From an uncultured Lachnospiraceae bacterium (lineage in GTDB: Bacteria; Bacillota; Clostridia; Lachnospirales; Lachnospiraceae), in NCBI GenBank assembly GCA_947624875.1, contig CANQMA010000011.1:1-44574 (forward strand): 44,574 nucleotides of DNA, in the 5' to 3' direction. A model generated the notes under the pieces. That model saw only the letters and a list, made by a program, of their open reading frames with translations. It made no database searches and was not told where the DNA came from. A program made the position numbers and the translations under genes. Within the stretch, counting starts at the first letter, position 1, and each line of letters begins with the position of its first letter. Shown piece after piece: positions 16,653-25,658 of the stretch.

Positions 16653-17753
16653 ATGTTAGTGATAAAAAATAAAGTTGAAATGAAAATTACATATCCATTA
16701 GAACTATTTGCAGAAAGAGAAAAAATACTCTTTTTTGATATTGAAACAACCGGATTTTCCAGAACGCACTGCTTCATTTACCTGATTGGCTGTATGTATT
16801 ATGAAGACGGACAATATATGTATACCCAATGGTTTGCTGAAAATAAACGCGATGAAGCTGATGTTTTGACGGCTTTTTATCAGTTTATTAAAAACTTTAC
16901 CACCATAATACATTTTAACGGCAATTCATTCGATATGCCATTTATCAAGGCAAGAGGAGAAAATTATCGCCTGAATTTCAACTTTACGGACTTTCAGGGG
17001 ATTGATATTTACAAATCCATTTCCGGATTTGCCCATATCTTCAAACTGGAAAATCAAAAGCAGAAAACTTATGAAAAACTATTAAATATTCAGAGAACCG
17101 ACCCGTTTTCCGGTGGAGAACTTGTCAAAGTCTATCAGGAATATCTCCATTCAAAAGAGGAAAAACTGCTTGGACCGCTTTTGCTTCACAACAAAGAAGA
17201 TGTATGGAATATGGGAAAACTTCTTTCTCTATATGCTGTTTCTGATTTGTTTCAGGGAGACTTTACCGTTTTGTCTTTTCAAATTCATTCCTATGAAGGA
17301 CTTTCAAAAGAACCCAAGAAAGAACTGCGGATTACGCTGGAATTGAATCACCCGGTTCCGGTAAAAATTTCATATGGCGCAGAAGATTGTTATCTGACCG
17401 CAGATAAGGAACACGCGGTTCTCACTGTTCAGGTAATTTCAGACACCCTGAAACTGTTTTATAAAAATTATAAGGAATATTACTATCTTCCGCTGGAAGA
17501 CGAAGCCATTCATAAAAGCCTTTCCATGTTTGTGGATGCAAAATACCGCAAAACGGCAACCAAAGAGAATTGTTATAAAAAAATTCAAGGAGAATTTCTT
17601 CCAATTTATGACAAAAGCGGACTTTTTCCAAATACATTTCAATATTCCCATTCTGATAAGATTTCTTATATTTTATTAAGAGATGTAAACCAAAAAAATG
17701 TGCGCTGCTATGCCCAGAATATCCTGTCATTTTTACGCATGCACAAAAAATAA
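16653..17753 (+). CDS. yprB: YprB-type ribonuclease H-like (DEDD exonuclease fold) protein
   Basis: The N-terminal half (about 20-200) is an RNase H-like 3'-5' exonuclease fold of the YprB family: D29-I-E31-T-T-G (exoI), FNGNSFDMPF (exoII, about 89-98) and HNKEDVWNM (exoIII, about 183-191). The four acidic residues expected to hold two metal ions are all present. The C-terminal 170 residues are not assigned. Biochemical function of the family is not established as far as I know; nuclease activity is inference. There is no Shine-Dalgarno before ATG 16653, and the -10 ends 6 nt upstream. A second ATG at 16680 also lacks a good site. One of only two protein genes on the plus strand; monocistronic, convergent with the SASP gene. 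Confidence 0.85.
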   Translation: MLVIKNKVEMKITYPLELFAEREKILFFDIETTGFSRTHCFIYLIGCMYYEDGQYMYTQWFAENKRDEADVLTAFYQFIKNFTTIIHFNGNSFDMPFIKARGENYRLNFNFTDFQGIDIYKSISGFAHIFKLENQKQKTYEKLLNIQRTDPFSGGELVKVYQEYLHSKEEKLLGPLLLHNKEDVWNMGKLLSLYAVSDLFQGDFTVLSFQIHSYEGLSKEPKKELRITLELNHPVPVKISYGAEDCYLTADKEHAVLTVQVISDTLKLFYKNYKEYYYLPLEDEAIHKSLSMFVDAKYRKTATKENCYKKIQGEFLPIYDKSGLFPNTFQYSHSDKISYILLRDVNQKNVRCYAQNILSFLRMHKK

Positions 17754-17773
17754 AACCGCATGAACCACAAAAG

Positions 17774-17804
17774 AAAAGGATTCACCACAAGTGTGAATCC
17801 TTTT
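17774..17804 (-). terminator. Terminator shared by the SASP gene and the YprB-like gene
   Basis: AAAAGGATTCAC pairs perfectly with GTGAATCCTTTT around a 7-nt loop. On the minus strand the stem continues into TTTTCTTTTG; the plus-strand T tract is only four long, so it mainly serves the SASP gene. Confidence 0.85.
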
Positions 17805-17844
17805 GGTGAGCAGGAAATGCTGCTCGAACATTTTATGATGGTAC

Positions 17845-18042
17845 CTATCTACCACTCATCTGTCTTTCCTGAGCTTCGATCATCTTTTTAACCATCTGTC
17901 CACCAACAGAACCTGCTTCAGCAGATGTTAACTGACCATTGTAACCATCTTTCAGTTGTACACCAACTTCAGAAGCGCATTCCATTTTAAAACGGTTCAT
18001 AGCGCTCTTTGCTTCAGGAACATTAATTCTTGAATTATCCAT
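17845..18042 (-). CDS. Small acid-soluble spore protein, alpha/beta type
   Basis: These 60-70-aa proteins coat spore DNA, protect it from UV and heat, and are degraded by the GPR protease at germination. The 65-aa sequence has both family blocks: FKMECASEVGV (residues 18-28) around the predicted GPR cleavage site after E21, and LTSAEAGSVGGQMVKKMIE near the C-terminus. Two oddities are visible: C22 at the position following the scissile bond, where I would expect a small or hydrophobic residue, and Ala in place of the frequent Arg in the TS(R)xxGS block. Expected to be transcribed in the forespore. ATG behind GGAGG. Confidence 0.93.
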   Translation of the reverse strand: MDNSRINVPEAKSAMNRFKMECASEVGVQLKDGYNGQLTSAEAGSVGGQMVKKMIEAQERQMSGR

Positions 18043-18100
18043 GACAAAAATCCTCCATGTTTTTTCATACTAATTTTTGCAACTTTTTCAATTGAACCTG

Positions 18101-18143
18101 TTACACTAGTATTATGTGAAAATAAATTTTTATTACACTGGTA
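18101..18143. repeat. Direct repeat pair upstream of the SASP gene
   Basis: TTACACTAGTA (18101-18111) and TTACACTGGTA (18133-18143): 10 of 11 identical, starts 32 bp apart, about three helical turns, so both face the same side of the DNA. They lie 60-100 bp upstream of the SASP start codon. They could be regulator sites or duplicated promoter sequence; unproven. Confidence 0.4.
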
Positions 18144-18186
18144 ACATCTTGATTTGTTGTCATTTTCTGTTATGTAAATTTTAAGT

Positions 18187-18208
18187 TTTTCAATAAAAAT
18201 ATATTGAA
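18187..18208 (-). terminator. Weak hairpin after murF
   Basis: Minus strand TTCAATA pairs with TATTGAA around a short AT-rich loop. What follows is mostly A, so this is a poor intrinsic terminator, but it is the only stem near the murF stop. Confidence 0.3.
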
Positions 18209-18214
18209 TGGATT

Positions 18215-19576
18215 TTACTGTTTCAGAAGATCAACCAGCGACTGAAATTTCATTCCATGCGATGCTTTAATCAAAACCGTGTCACCGCTTTTCAGAAAAT
18301 CCTTCATTTGCGGTTCAAACGAGTCTTTATCAGGGAAATAAAGAACCTTACCGCTCCCTTTTTTTGCGCCGTCTGCAATGTTTTTTGCCAAAGTACCAAC
18401 GCAGATTACAACATCAATTTGCTCTTTTGCAGCCGCTTCTCCCACTTCCCGGTGCAGTTCTGCTTCATCTTTGCCCAATTCAAACATATCGCCCAAAATA
18501 GCGACTGTTCTGCCTTCCGCCTGGGAGAGAACCTGTAAGGAAGCTTTCATAGACATGGGATTTGCATTGTAACAATCGTCAATCACGGTCATTTTGTTCC
18601 ACTGAAAAATATTATTTCTTCCGCGAATTGTTTTCATTTTTTGGATTCCGCAGTCTATTTCATTCAGCGTCATTCCACAATGCATACCAATAATGACGGC
18701 TGCCATTGCGTTGTAAAGCATGTGCAGTCCCGGAATCGGAATCACGGTTTCAAACTCCTGATCAAAATAACAAATTTTTGCATTGGTTCCCAAAATCCCA
18801 TTCGTCTGATAGTTCAACACGCGAACCGGCTGCTTTGTGTCAATGCCAAAGAAAACAGGTTTCTTTCCATGCACTTCTTGAATCTGATTTAATTTATCAT
18901 CGTCTCCGTTGAGTACAACCAGACAATCGTCTTTTGCATAATCAAATATTTCTGTTTTTGCTTGAAAGACCCCATCACGGTTTCCTAATTTTTCCAAATG
19001 ACAGGTGCCTATATTGGTAATCACACAAATGTCTGGCCGCGCGACTTTTGCAAGACGGTGCATTTCCTCAAAATCACTGATTCCCATTTCAATCACAGCA
19101 ATCTCATGTTCTTCACGGATTTTCAAAATTGTCAGGGGCATTCCGATTTCATTATTATAATTCCCCTCGGTTTTTAAAACATGAAATTTTTCTTCTAAGA
19201 CAGAGGCAATCATTTCCTTTGTGCTGGTCTTTCCGACACTTCCTGTGATTCCAATAACTTTACAGGAAAGGGTGCTGCGGTAATATTCGGCCATATCTTT
19301 CAGCGCCTGTGCAACAGAAGAAACGAGAATATATGGTCCTGTGGGATGTTCTAATTCCTTTTCCGATAAAACGGCCAGCGCCCCCTTTTCAAACGCCTGG
19401 GGAATAAAATCATGTCCATCTGCTCTGACGCCGACAAACGGCAGATATAAATAATCCTTTTCAATCAGTCTGCTGTCCTTTTCGACCCCTTGTATTTCTT
19501 TCGTTTTAAACGATTGATCACCGATGTATTTTCCTTTCGTACATGCAGCAATCTGTTCCAATGTCATATTTTTCAT
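18215..19576 (-). CDS. murF: UDP-N-acetylmuramoyl-tripeptide--D-alanyl-D-alanine ligase MurF
   Basis: MurF adds the D-Ala-D-Ala dipeptide to UDP-MurNAc-tripeptide in the cytoplasm, the last step before the precursor goes to the membrane. The 453-aa protein shows the Mur ligase order: N-terminal UDP-binding domain (1-95), P-loop GITGSVGKTSTK (109-120), ExxN region FHVLKTEGNYNNEIG, central ATPase with DDCYNANPMSM, and C-terminal domain. It lies downstream of ddl, which makes its dipeptide substrate. I take ATG 19576 because AGGTG is 6 nt upstream; a GTG at 19585 in the same frame is possible. A weak promoter (TTTACA 19618-19623, 17 bp, TTTATA 19595-19600) may precede it. Confidence 0.94.
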   Translation of the reverse strand: MKNMTLEQIAACTKGKYIGDQSFKTKEIQGVEKDSRLIEKDYLYLPFVGVRADGHDFIPQAFEKGALAVLSEKELEHPTGPYILVSSVAQALKDMAEYYRSTLSCKVIGITGSVGKTSTKEMIASVLEEKFHVLKTEGNYNNEIGMPLTILKIREEHEIAVIEMGISDFEEMHRLAKVARPDICVITNIGTCHLEKLGNRDGVFQAKTEIFDYAKDDCLVVLNGDDDKLNQIQEVHGKKPVFFGIDTKQPVRVLNYQTNGILGTNAKICYFDQEFETVIPIPGLHMLYNAMAAVIIGMHCGMTLNEIDCGIQKMKTIRGRNNIFQWNKMTVIDDCYNANPMSMKASLQVLSQAEGRTVAILGDMFELGKDEAELHREVGEAAAKEQIDVVICVGTLAKNIADGAKKGSGKVLYFPDKDSFEPQMKDFLKSGDTVLIKASHGMKFQSLVDLLKQ

Positions 19577-19701
19577 CAAAGACACCTATCCTTTTATAAA
19601 AGTTGAATTCTCTTTTGTGTAAAGAAATTCCCATTTTTGAATTTTTAATTCTAAGAAATTACAATCATGTATCTAATATATATTCATTGATACTTTTCCA
19701 T

Positions 19702-20739
19702 CTATTTATTTTTATATTTATCGAACGATAACTGTACTAACCGGTCGCACAACGCAGGAAAATCCATCCCGACCACCGCCGCTTCCTGTGGAATCAGACT
19801 GGTCGGCGTCATGCCTGGCAGCGTATTGATCTCCAGACAATACATTGCTTCTGTTTCATCCATCATAATATCGACTCTGGCATAGGCTTCGCATCCCGCG
19901 CAATGGTAGGCGTCCTCGGCAATCTTCTGCATTTTTTTGGTCAATAATTCTGAGAGTTCAGCAGGACAGACATCCAAAGTCGCTCCCGGCTGATATTTAT
20001 TTTGATAATCATACCAGCCTTCTTTTGGAATAATCTCAATAATTGGCAGCGCTTCTCCTGCCAGAACGCCTACTGAAAATTCTCTTCCATGAATGAATTG
20101 TTCGACAATGATTTTATCATCTAAAGAAAAACAGGTTTCAAGCGCATCCTCATACTCCGCTTGATTTTTCGCTATGACAACCCCAACGCTGGAACCACTG
20201 TTGCATGCCTTCACAACAACCGGAAATTGCATTCCGCATTCGGAATGATTTTTATAATCCCCCTTTTGAAGGTATACACTTTTTGGTGTCGGGACCCCGC
20301 ATCCTATAAATAACTTTTTGGTAATTTCTTTGTCCATACAGATTCCACTGGATAAATATCCGGAACCGGTATAACGGATTCCTGCAAGGTCAAATGCCGC
20401 CTGACACAGCCCGTCCTCTCCATACTTTCCATGCAGTGCCATAAAGACCATATCGGCGCTCTGACATACTTGAAGGACATTTTGACCAAAAAAGTCTTTT
20501 CGTTCTGCCTGAATCTGTTTTATTTTCTCAGTATTGGACTGAATTTTTTCAATTTCTGCGTCAATATCATATGTTTCTTTCGTATCTGAAAAAATATCCG
20601 TTTTTTCCGTTCCAAAATAAACATCCAATAAGACGGCCTGATGTCCTGCCTGCCGGAGCCCTTTACAAATCATCATTCCTGACTTGATAGAGATTTCCCG
20701 CTCCGTACTGATTCCACCGCAAAGTACAATAATCTTCAT
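19702..20739 (-). CDS. ddl: D-alanine--D-alanine ligase
   Basis: Ddl joins two D-Ala with ATP to make the dipeptide used by MurF. The 345-aa ATP-grasp protein has the family landmarks: LCGGISTEREIS at the N-terminus, ALHGKYGEDG, the ATP-grasp loop VVKACNSGSSVGV, and the metal-binding C-terminal stretch CLEINTLPGMTPTSL. The central insertion between about residues 55 and 85 is longer than in compact Ddl enzymes. Start ATG 20739 with AGGAT 6 nt upstream; the reading to 20781 adds 14 residues unlike the family N-terminus. It sits between recG and murF, same strand. Confidence 0.93.
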   Translation of the reverse strand: MKIIVLCGGISTEREISIKSGMMICKGLRQAGHQAVLLDVYFGTEKTDIFSDTKETYDIDAEIEKIQSNTEKIKQIQAERKDFFGQNVLQVCQSADMVFMALHGKYGEDGLCQAAFDLAGIRYTGSGYLSSGICMDKEITKKLFIGCGVPTPKSVYLQKGDYKNHSECGMQFPVVVKACNSGSSVGVVIAKNQAEYEDALETCFSLDDKIIVEQFIHGREFSVGVLAGEALPIIEIIPKEGWYDYQNKYQPGATLDVCPAELSELLTKKMQKIAEDAYHCAGCEAYARVDIMMDETEAMYCLEINTLPGMTPTSLIPQEAAVVGMDFPALCDRLVQLSFDKYKNK

Positions 20740-20842
20740 TTCTTTATCCTGTATCCTCTGATACTTATCCTTTCCTATCATTATATTCCTTAAAGCGTTT
20801 TATCCATTCCATCAATCTTTATTATTTTTGTACCGGATACCC

Positions 20843-22867
20843 TTAAAGACTCATGAAACCATGCTCTTCAGCATTCAGTATATTCCGCTCCTCATTAGAA
20901 ATTTCCAATTTTCCATCTTCCATCATTGAGACCGCGTCTGCAGCCATCTTTAAGAGCTCTGCGTCAGCCATAATATCTCCCAGCCGAAACTCAAAATCAC
21001 CGCTCTGCCTGACCCCAAAAAAATCACCGGGACCGCGCAGTCTTAAATCTTCACTGGCAATGAAGAAACCGTCATTGGACTTACACAAAATATCTAACCG
21101 TTTTTTCGAATCTTTTGTTCCGGAACCATCTACAAAAATACAATAAGACTGATTTTTTCCTCTTCCGACACGCCCCCGAAGCTGATGAAGCTGCGCCAGA
21201 CCGAAGCGCTCTGCATTTTCTACCATCATCACCGTGGCGTTTGGAACATTGACGCCAACCTCAACGACCGTTGTGGATACTAAAACCTGAACTTCATTGT
21301 TGGCAAAACGTTCCATAATCAGATTTTTTTCCGACGGCTTCATGCGTCCATGCAGATATTCCACTTGAATGGATGATGGAAAAATTTTCTTTAATTTATC
21401 CGCATACTCCACAACGTTTTCCCCTTCAACCGCTTCGCTATACTCAACGGTAGGACATATGACATAAACTTGTCTTCCTTCTTTGACCTGCTCCTCTATA
21501 AAACGGTACGCATTCGGACGATATTCCGTCCCGACAACACAATTCGCAATCGGTTTTCTACCGGTAGGAAGTTCATCGATCACAGAGATATCTAAATCGC
21601 CATATAAAATCATCGCCAATGTTCTGGGAATCGGCGTTGCGCTCATTACAATCGTATGCGGATTCATTCCTTTCATGAAAATGGATTCTCTCTGCCTGAC
21701 CCCAAATCGATGCTGTTCGTCCGTCACAACCATCATCAGTTTTTTGTAATTCACTTTTTCCTGAATTAATGCATGGGTTCCAACAATAATGTCTGCCGCT
21801 CCAGTCTCAATCTGCATATATGCTTCCCGTTTTTCCTTTAGAGTCATGGACCCAACCAGCAATACCGGTTTTAAATCAATCTGAAATTGAGTTAATAGTT
21901 CGTTCAGATTTTCAAAATGCTGTCTTGCCAGGACTTCCGTGGGCGCCATAAATGCTCCCTGTCCGCCGTTCAGTGCCGCCGTTAATAATGCCAGAATTGC
22001 AATAATCGTTTTTCCGGACCCGACATCTCCCTGAATCAGACGATTCATGACTTTTTCTGAAGCGATATCCTGTTTAATTTCTTCCCAGGTACGAAGCTGC
22101 GCTTTCGTCAATTGATAGGGAAGATTTTCAATCAATTGCTTTACTTCCTTTGGTTCTTTTAAAATATGTCCATTTTGATTGATTTTATTTTTTTCTTTTA
22201 ATTGCTTTAGATAGTAAATAAAATAGAAAAATTCATCAAAAATTAACCGCTTTCTCGCTGCCATCATTTCCATAGTGTTTTGCGGATAATGGATATCATG
22301 GATAGCTTTTTCCAAAGGTTCCAAGGCGTAATGTCCTCTGACAGATTCCGGCAGTCGTTCTCCTAAGGCAATTACATCCAATGCCTGACTGACCGCTTTT
22401 TTCACCATATTATTAGTAAGTCCTGATACCAGGGGATATACCGGCTGCATTTTTCCCATTTCCTGACGATATTGACCAATCTCAAAAACCTTCGGCTGGT
22501 CTATCACAAAACTGCCGTTTTTTTCTTTGACATATCCTCGAAAAATAAAAGTACTTCCAAGAGATAATTTCCCTTTTAAAAATGGCGCATTAAACCATGT
22601 TGCACAAATGCCGTTTCCCTCTTGATCGCGTAAAAACCCTTGAACAATCGTCAGTTTCTTTACTCGACGGATCACCAAATCCCGCACCAGTGTAGCGCAG
22701 ACTGCCTGGGTTTTGTCGCACTCCAAATTGCGAATCAAAACAGGCGGCTCATAGGTATCATAATAGCGTGGATAGTATTCGAGCAAATCCTCTACGCATG
22801 TGACACCTGCGCGGTATAAGATTTTTTCTGTTTTTTCTCCGATTCCTTTCAGACGACTTAACTGCAT
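20843..22867 (-). CDS. recG: ATP-dependent DNA helicase RecG
   Basis: RecG reverses stalled replication forks and migrates branched DNA. The 674-aa protein has an N-terminal wedge/OB domain (about 55-150, beginning near GIGEKTEKILYRAG) and then superfamily 2 helicase motifs: GDVGSGKT (I), DEQHRFG (II), SATPIPRT (III), STTVVEVGVNVPN (V) and QLRGRVGRG (VI). I start at ATG 22867, which has GGGAG 6 nt upstream. ATGs at 22885 and 22882 abut the -10 element and lie before the predicted transcript start. Confidence 0.95.
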   Translation of the reverse strand: MQLSRLKGIGEKTEKILYRAGVTCVEDLLEYYPRYYDTYEPPVLIRNLECDKTQAVCATLVRDLVIRRVKKLTIVQGFLRDQEGNGICATWFNAPFLKGKLSLGSTFIFRGYVKEKNGSFVIDQPKVFEIGQYRQEMGKMQPVYPLVSGLTNNMVKKAVSQALDVIALGERLPESVRGHYALEPLEKAIHDIHYPQNTMEMMAARKRLIFDEFFYFIYYLKQLKEKNKINQNGHILKEPKEVKQLIENLPYQLTKAQLRTWEEIKQDIASEKVMNRLIQGDVGSGKTIIAILALLTAALNGGQGAFMAPTEVLARQHFENLNELLTQFQIDLKPVLLVGSMTLKEKREAYMQIETGAADIIVGTHALIQEKVNYKKLMMVVTDEQHRFGVRQRESIFMKGMNPHTIVMSATPIPRTLAMILYGDLDISVIDELPTGRKPIANCVVGTEYRPNAYRFIEEQVKEGRQVYVICPTVEYSEAVEGENVVEYADKLKKIFPSSIQVEYLHGRMKPSEKNLIMERFANNEVQVLVSTTVVEVGVNVPNATVMMVENAERFGLAQLHQLRGRVGRGKNQSYCIFVDGSGTKDSKKRLDILCKSNDGFFIASEDLRLRGPGDFFGVRQSGDFEFRLGDIMADAELLKMAADAVSMMEDGKLEISNEERNILNAEEHGFMSL

Positions 22868-22885
22868 AAAATTCTCCCGCATCAT

Positions 22886-22914
22886 ATTTTACCATCTATG
22901 GAAGAGGATTTCAA
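22886..22914 (-). promoter_or_regulatory. Sigma-A-type promoter of recG
   Basis: Minus strand TTGAAA (22909-22914), 17-bp spacer, TAAAAT (22886-22891) with TGG extension. Predicted start near 22879, leaving a leader of about a dozen nt before ATG 22867. Confidence 0.65.
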
Positions 22915-22924
22915 TCTGCCAACA

Positions 22925-22957
22925 GACAAAGCCGGCCACTCAATTGAGAAGCCGGCC
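22925..22957 (-). terminator. Terminator after the beta-helix secreted protein gene
   Basis: Minus strand GGCCGGC and GCCGGC arms pair, with an internal CTCAATTGAG palindrome, followed by TTTGTCTGTT. It lies just past the stop codon; the T tract is interrupted. Confidence 0.65.
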
Positions 22958-22964
22958 ATCCGTA

Positions 22965-25658
22965 TTATTTTTTCACTTTTACTACTTTACTGTACTTTCC
23001 GTATACTTTTTTCTTTCCAACTTTTTTGTAAGCTCTTATTTTTACATAATAAGCAGTTTTCTTCTTCTTTCTTTTAATCGTTATCTTATTTTTCTTAACG
23101 ATTTTTGTAACAGTAGCCTTCTTTTTAAAGTTTTTCTTTGTGGAATATTTAACCTGATACTTTTTAATTCCCTTTACTTTTTTCCACTGAATCGTAATCT
23201 TCTTCTTGCTGATTTTTTTCTTTGATATTTTTACTTTCGCTGGAACAATTTTAAATTTATAAGTTACAGAATCCTTAAAATATCCCTGTCCACTCACTTT
23301 AATTTTTGCAGTAGCGCCAATTTTTTTATTATTTGTATAGGTTACAGAATAATCTGTTCCGTTTCTAAGCGTAATTCCTCCATATGCCACAGAGACTGAA
23401 GGTTTAATCCGTTTTCCGGTATAGACTCTCTTAAATGTTTCAGAGTACAGTGTCTTTCCACCAATTTTAATTACAGTTGACCATATATTTTTTCTTGCTT
23501 TATCCAACGTCTTATCTAAAGTAACTTGCCCATTGGAATAAGAAAGTACTTTACACATCTCAGAACTTTTCATTACTGCATATCCTGCCTGATTAATTGG
23601 ATAATCAATACTTCCATTTCCGGACAGGGAATAAGTGCAGACATTTGTAAACTTAACATTTGGCGTGTCTGGACAGGTAATTGCTGATTTTAAGAAGCAT
23701 TGTGCTTTCTGATAGCAGGAATAAATTCCAATACCATATCCTTCATGGGATTTTACGTCAGATGCCACTTTATAATCCGTATATCCATAGGAACCGGCTT
23801 CATTCCATGCAGCCTGGCTCGGTATGTCGTAAGGCAGTTCACTCTGATACATATAACATCTTCCGCCATCAGCATTCCACTGTGTCTGGACTTTCTGGAA
23901 GTGCTCTACCATGAGTCCATAAGCCGTGACATTCTTTCCATTGAAGATTACTCCGTTATCTGCAGTATTTTTATCCCATGCAACGCCAGAACCGTGATCT
24001 GCTCTCCATACCCAGAAGTTATCACAAATCACATTATTGCTGTTAATCACAACACAGCACTTTGTTTTTACTGCTTCTGTATCGGCGCCTCCCACTCTAA
24101 AGAAACAGTCGGATAAAACAATTGGATTTGTTGAATTGTCATTATTATTTTTAGAAGCGCCGACAGTTAACAATGTCTGCGATTCTACCCTGCCTGCGTC
24201 AAACAGCACTCCGGCAATTCGAACTCCCTGCACATCTGCAACACTGATACACTGATTTCCTGCAATCGGTTTGATTGTCGCAAGTCCCATACCCAGAACA
24301 ACCATGTTATCTTTTGTAATATTGATTGCTTTGTCCAATTGATATATACCCGGAGTAAGAATCAATGCTTCTTTGTTTTGAATTCTTGCATTGATTTCGT
24401 CCGCCGTGTCGGTCGGTTTTGCCACATAACAATCCTTGATATCGATGTATCTGTAATCCTGTTCAGACATATTTTCCCATGAAACACCGGAGGTGTCTTT
24501 CTTTACATTTGGAACAACGATACCATATTCATCCTGAGATTCATCATAGGTCAGGAATGGTTTCTCAGCGATGACCGGCGTTTTGGAAACAACCGTACTT
24601 GTTCCGGCAGGCCAATTAGATTCCTGAATAGAAGTCTTACTGCCGACTAATACATTGTTCCAAACAGCAGCATCATAATTCGATGCATTTTCCCGATATG
24701 CCTTGACACCGGATTCAATATTTCTGCTCAACCATTGCTGCTGGGAACCACTGGAAACATTTGTCGCAATTTTCGTATCTGCCAAAAATCCACCGCTGGC
24801 ATATCCACCTTGGTCGTGAAGATATAACACTCCATAATTTGGGTCTGTATAACTATCTATCTTTTGATTGTTTCTCCAAATCTCAACATATTTTTGAGAA
24901 CCGGTAAAATTCATTCTTCGCATGGCAGTTGCCTGTGACACTGCCCACACGGTATCGTTCGCTGGAGAAGACATGTTTTCTACCGTACGCCAGAAATTAC
25001 ATAAAGCGCTGTAGTTAATGGAACCGTCGTATTTTCTGCCAACCATCCATCTTGCTTTTGACTGTATCTGCTTAATGGATACATCTTCCGGTGATATGCC
25101 CAATCCGGCTGCCTGTGTGTAAAATCCGATATCCACCGTAACGTCATATGTACTCTGGCTCGGTTTAAACAAAAATGCATAACGGTCGGAACAAAATTGT
25201 CCCTGGCCCGTTCCGGTTACTTTATAGGCATTATCAATGACTGTCTGAATGTCCTTACTTGTATCGGTTCCTTCAAATACATACGTATTCGGTCCAAAAG
25301 TCTGAATCTCATAAGAAATTGCATCTGATTTTTCAGTTTCCTGTCCATTTACATTCGCTGTGACCTTGTAGTATCCGCCTTCGACATCATTATCGTCCTG
25401 ATAGGATGTCGTGGAAACTGTCGCCACTTTTTGATATGCGGCGTAGCGGCTTGCAGCCTCATAAACGTTGTAAGACTCTGCGCCGTTCACCCCGCTCCAT
25501 GAAATTACGGCACCCTGTTCATTTTCAGCATATGACAGGTTTGATGGAACTGTTGCTGCGTTTGTCAGAACAGTATTCACCGGGAACAAAGAAACCAGCA
25601 AAACAACCGTAAGAACAAACGAACAAATTTTTTTCTCTGCGAAATTAATTTTCTTCAT
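22965..25658 (-). CDS. Large secreted right-handed beta-helix protein with fibronectin-III-like modules
   Basis: An 897-aa exported protein. Residues 1-35 are a signal peptide. A fibronectin-III-like domain (about 38-115) is followed by a galactose-binding-like region, then a right-handed beta-helix (about 400-700) of the pectate-lyase-3/GH55-like type. Its most distinctive part is DHGSGVAWDKNTADNG to QWNADGGRCYMYQSELPYD to SQAAWN, a block I recognise from bacterial proteins annotated loosely as glucanases or adenylyl cyclase. The end has an Ig-like beta segment (about 735-800) and a lysine-rich fibronectin-III-like module (KKYQVKYSTKKNFKKK). Polysaccharide cleavage or binding is the likely role; substrate and catalytic residues are not assignable by eye. 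No sortase motif. ATG start behind GGAAAGGAAAG, after a leader of about 200 nt. Confidence 0.78.
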   Translation of the reverse strand: MKKINFAEKKICSFVLTVVLLVSLFPVNTVLTNAATVPSNLSYAENEQGAVISWSGVNGAESYNVYEAASRYAAYQKVATVSTTSYQDDNDVEGGYYKVTANVNGQETEKSDAISYEIQTFGPNTYVFEGTDTSKDIQTVIDNAYKVTGTGQGQFCSDRYAFLFKPSQSTYDVTVDIGFYTQAAGLGISPEDVSIKQIQSKARWMVGRKYDGSINYSALCNFWRTVENMSSPANDTVWAVSQATAMRRMNFTGSQKYVEIWRNNQKIDSYTDPNYGVLYLHDQGGYASGGFLADTKIATNVSSGSQQQWLSRNIESGVKAYRENASNYDAAVWNNVLVGSKTSIQESNWPAGTSTVVSKTPVIAEKPFLTYDESQDEYGIVVPNVKKDTSGVSWENMSEQDYRYIDIKDCYVAKPTDTADEINARIQNKEALILTPGIYQLDKAINITKDNMVVLGMGLATIKPIAGNQCISVADVQGVRIAGVLFDAGRVESQTLLTVGASKNNNDNSTNPIVLSDCFFRVGGADTEAVKTKCCVVINSNNVICDNFWVWRADHGSGVAWDKNTADNGVIFNGKNVTAYGLMVEHFQKVQTQWNADGGRCYMYQSELPYDIPSQAAWNEAGSYGYTDYKVASDVKSHEGYGIGIYSCYQKAQCFLKSAITCPDTPNVKFTNVCTYSLSGNGSIDYPINQAGYAVMKSSEMCKVLSYSNGQVTLDKTLDKARKNIWSTVIKIGGKTLYSETFKRVYTGKRIKPSVSVAYGGITLRNGTDYSVTYTNNKKIGATAKIKVSGQGYFKDSVTYKFKIVPAKVKISKKKISKKKITIQWKKVKGIKKYQVKYSTKKNFKKKATVTKIVKKNKITIKRKKKKTAYYVKIRAYKKVGKKKVYGKYSKVVKVKK

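Noticed and set aside
18043-18180. Sigma-G promoter for the SASP gene
   Set aside because: CATAATA and AATACTA are candidate -10 elements, but the upstream -35 match is poor; not listed as a feature.
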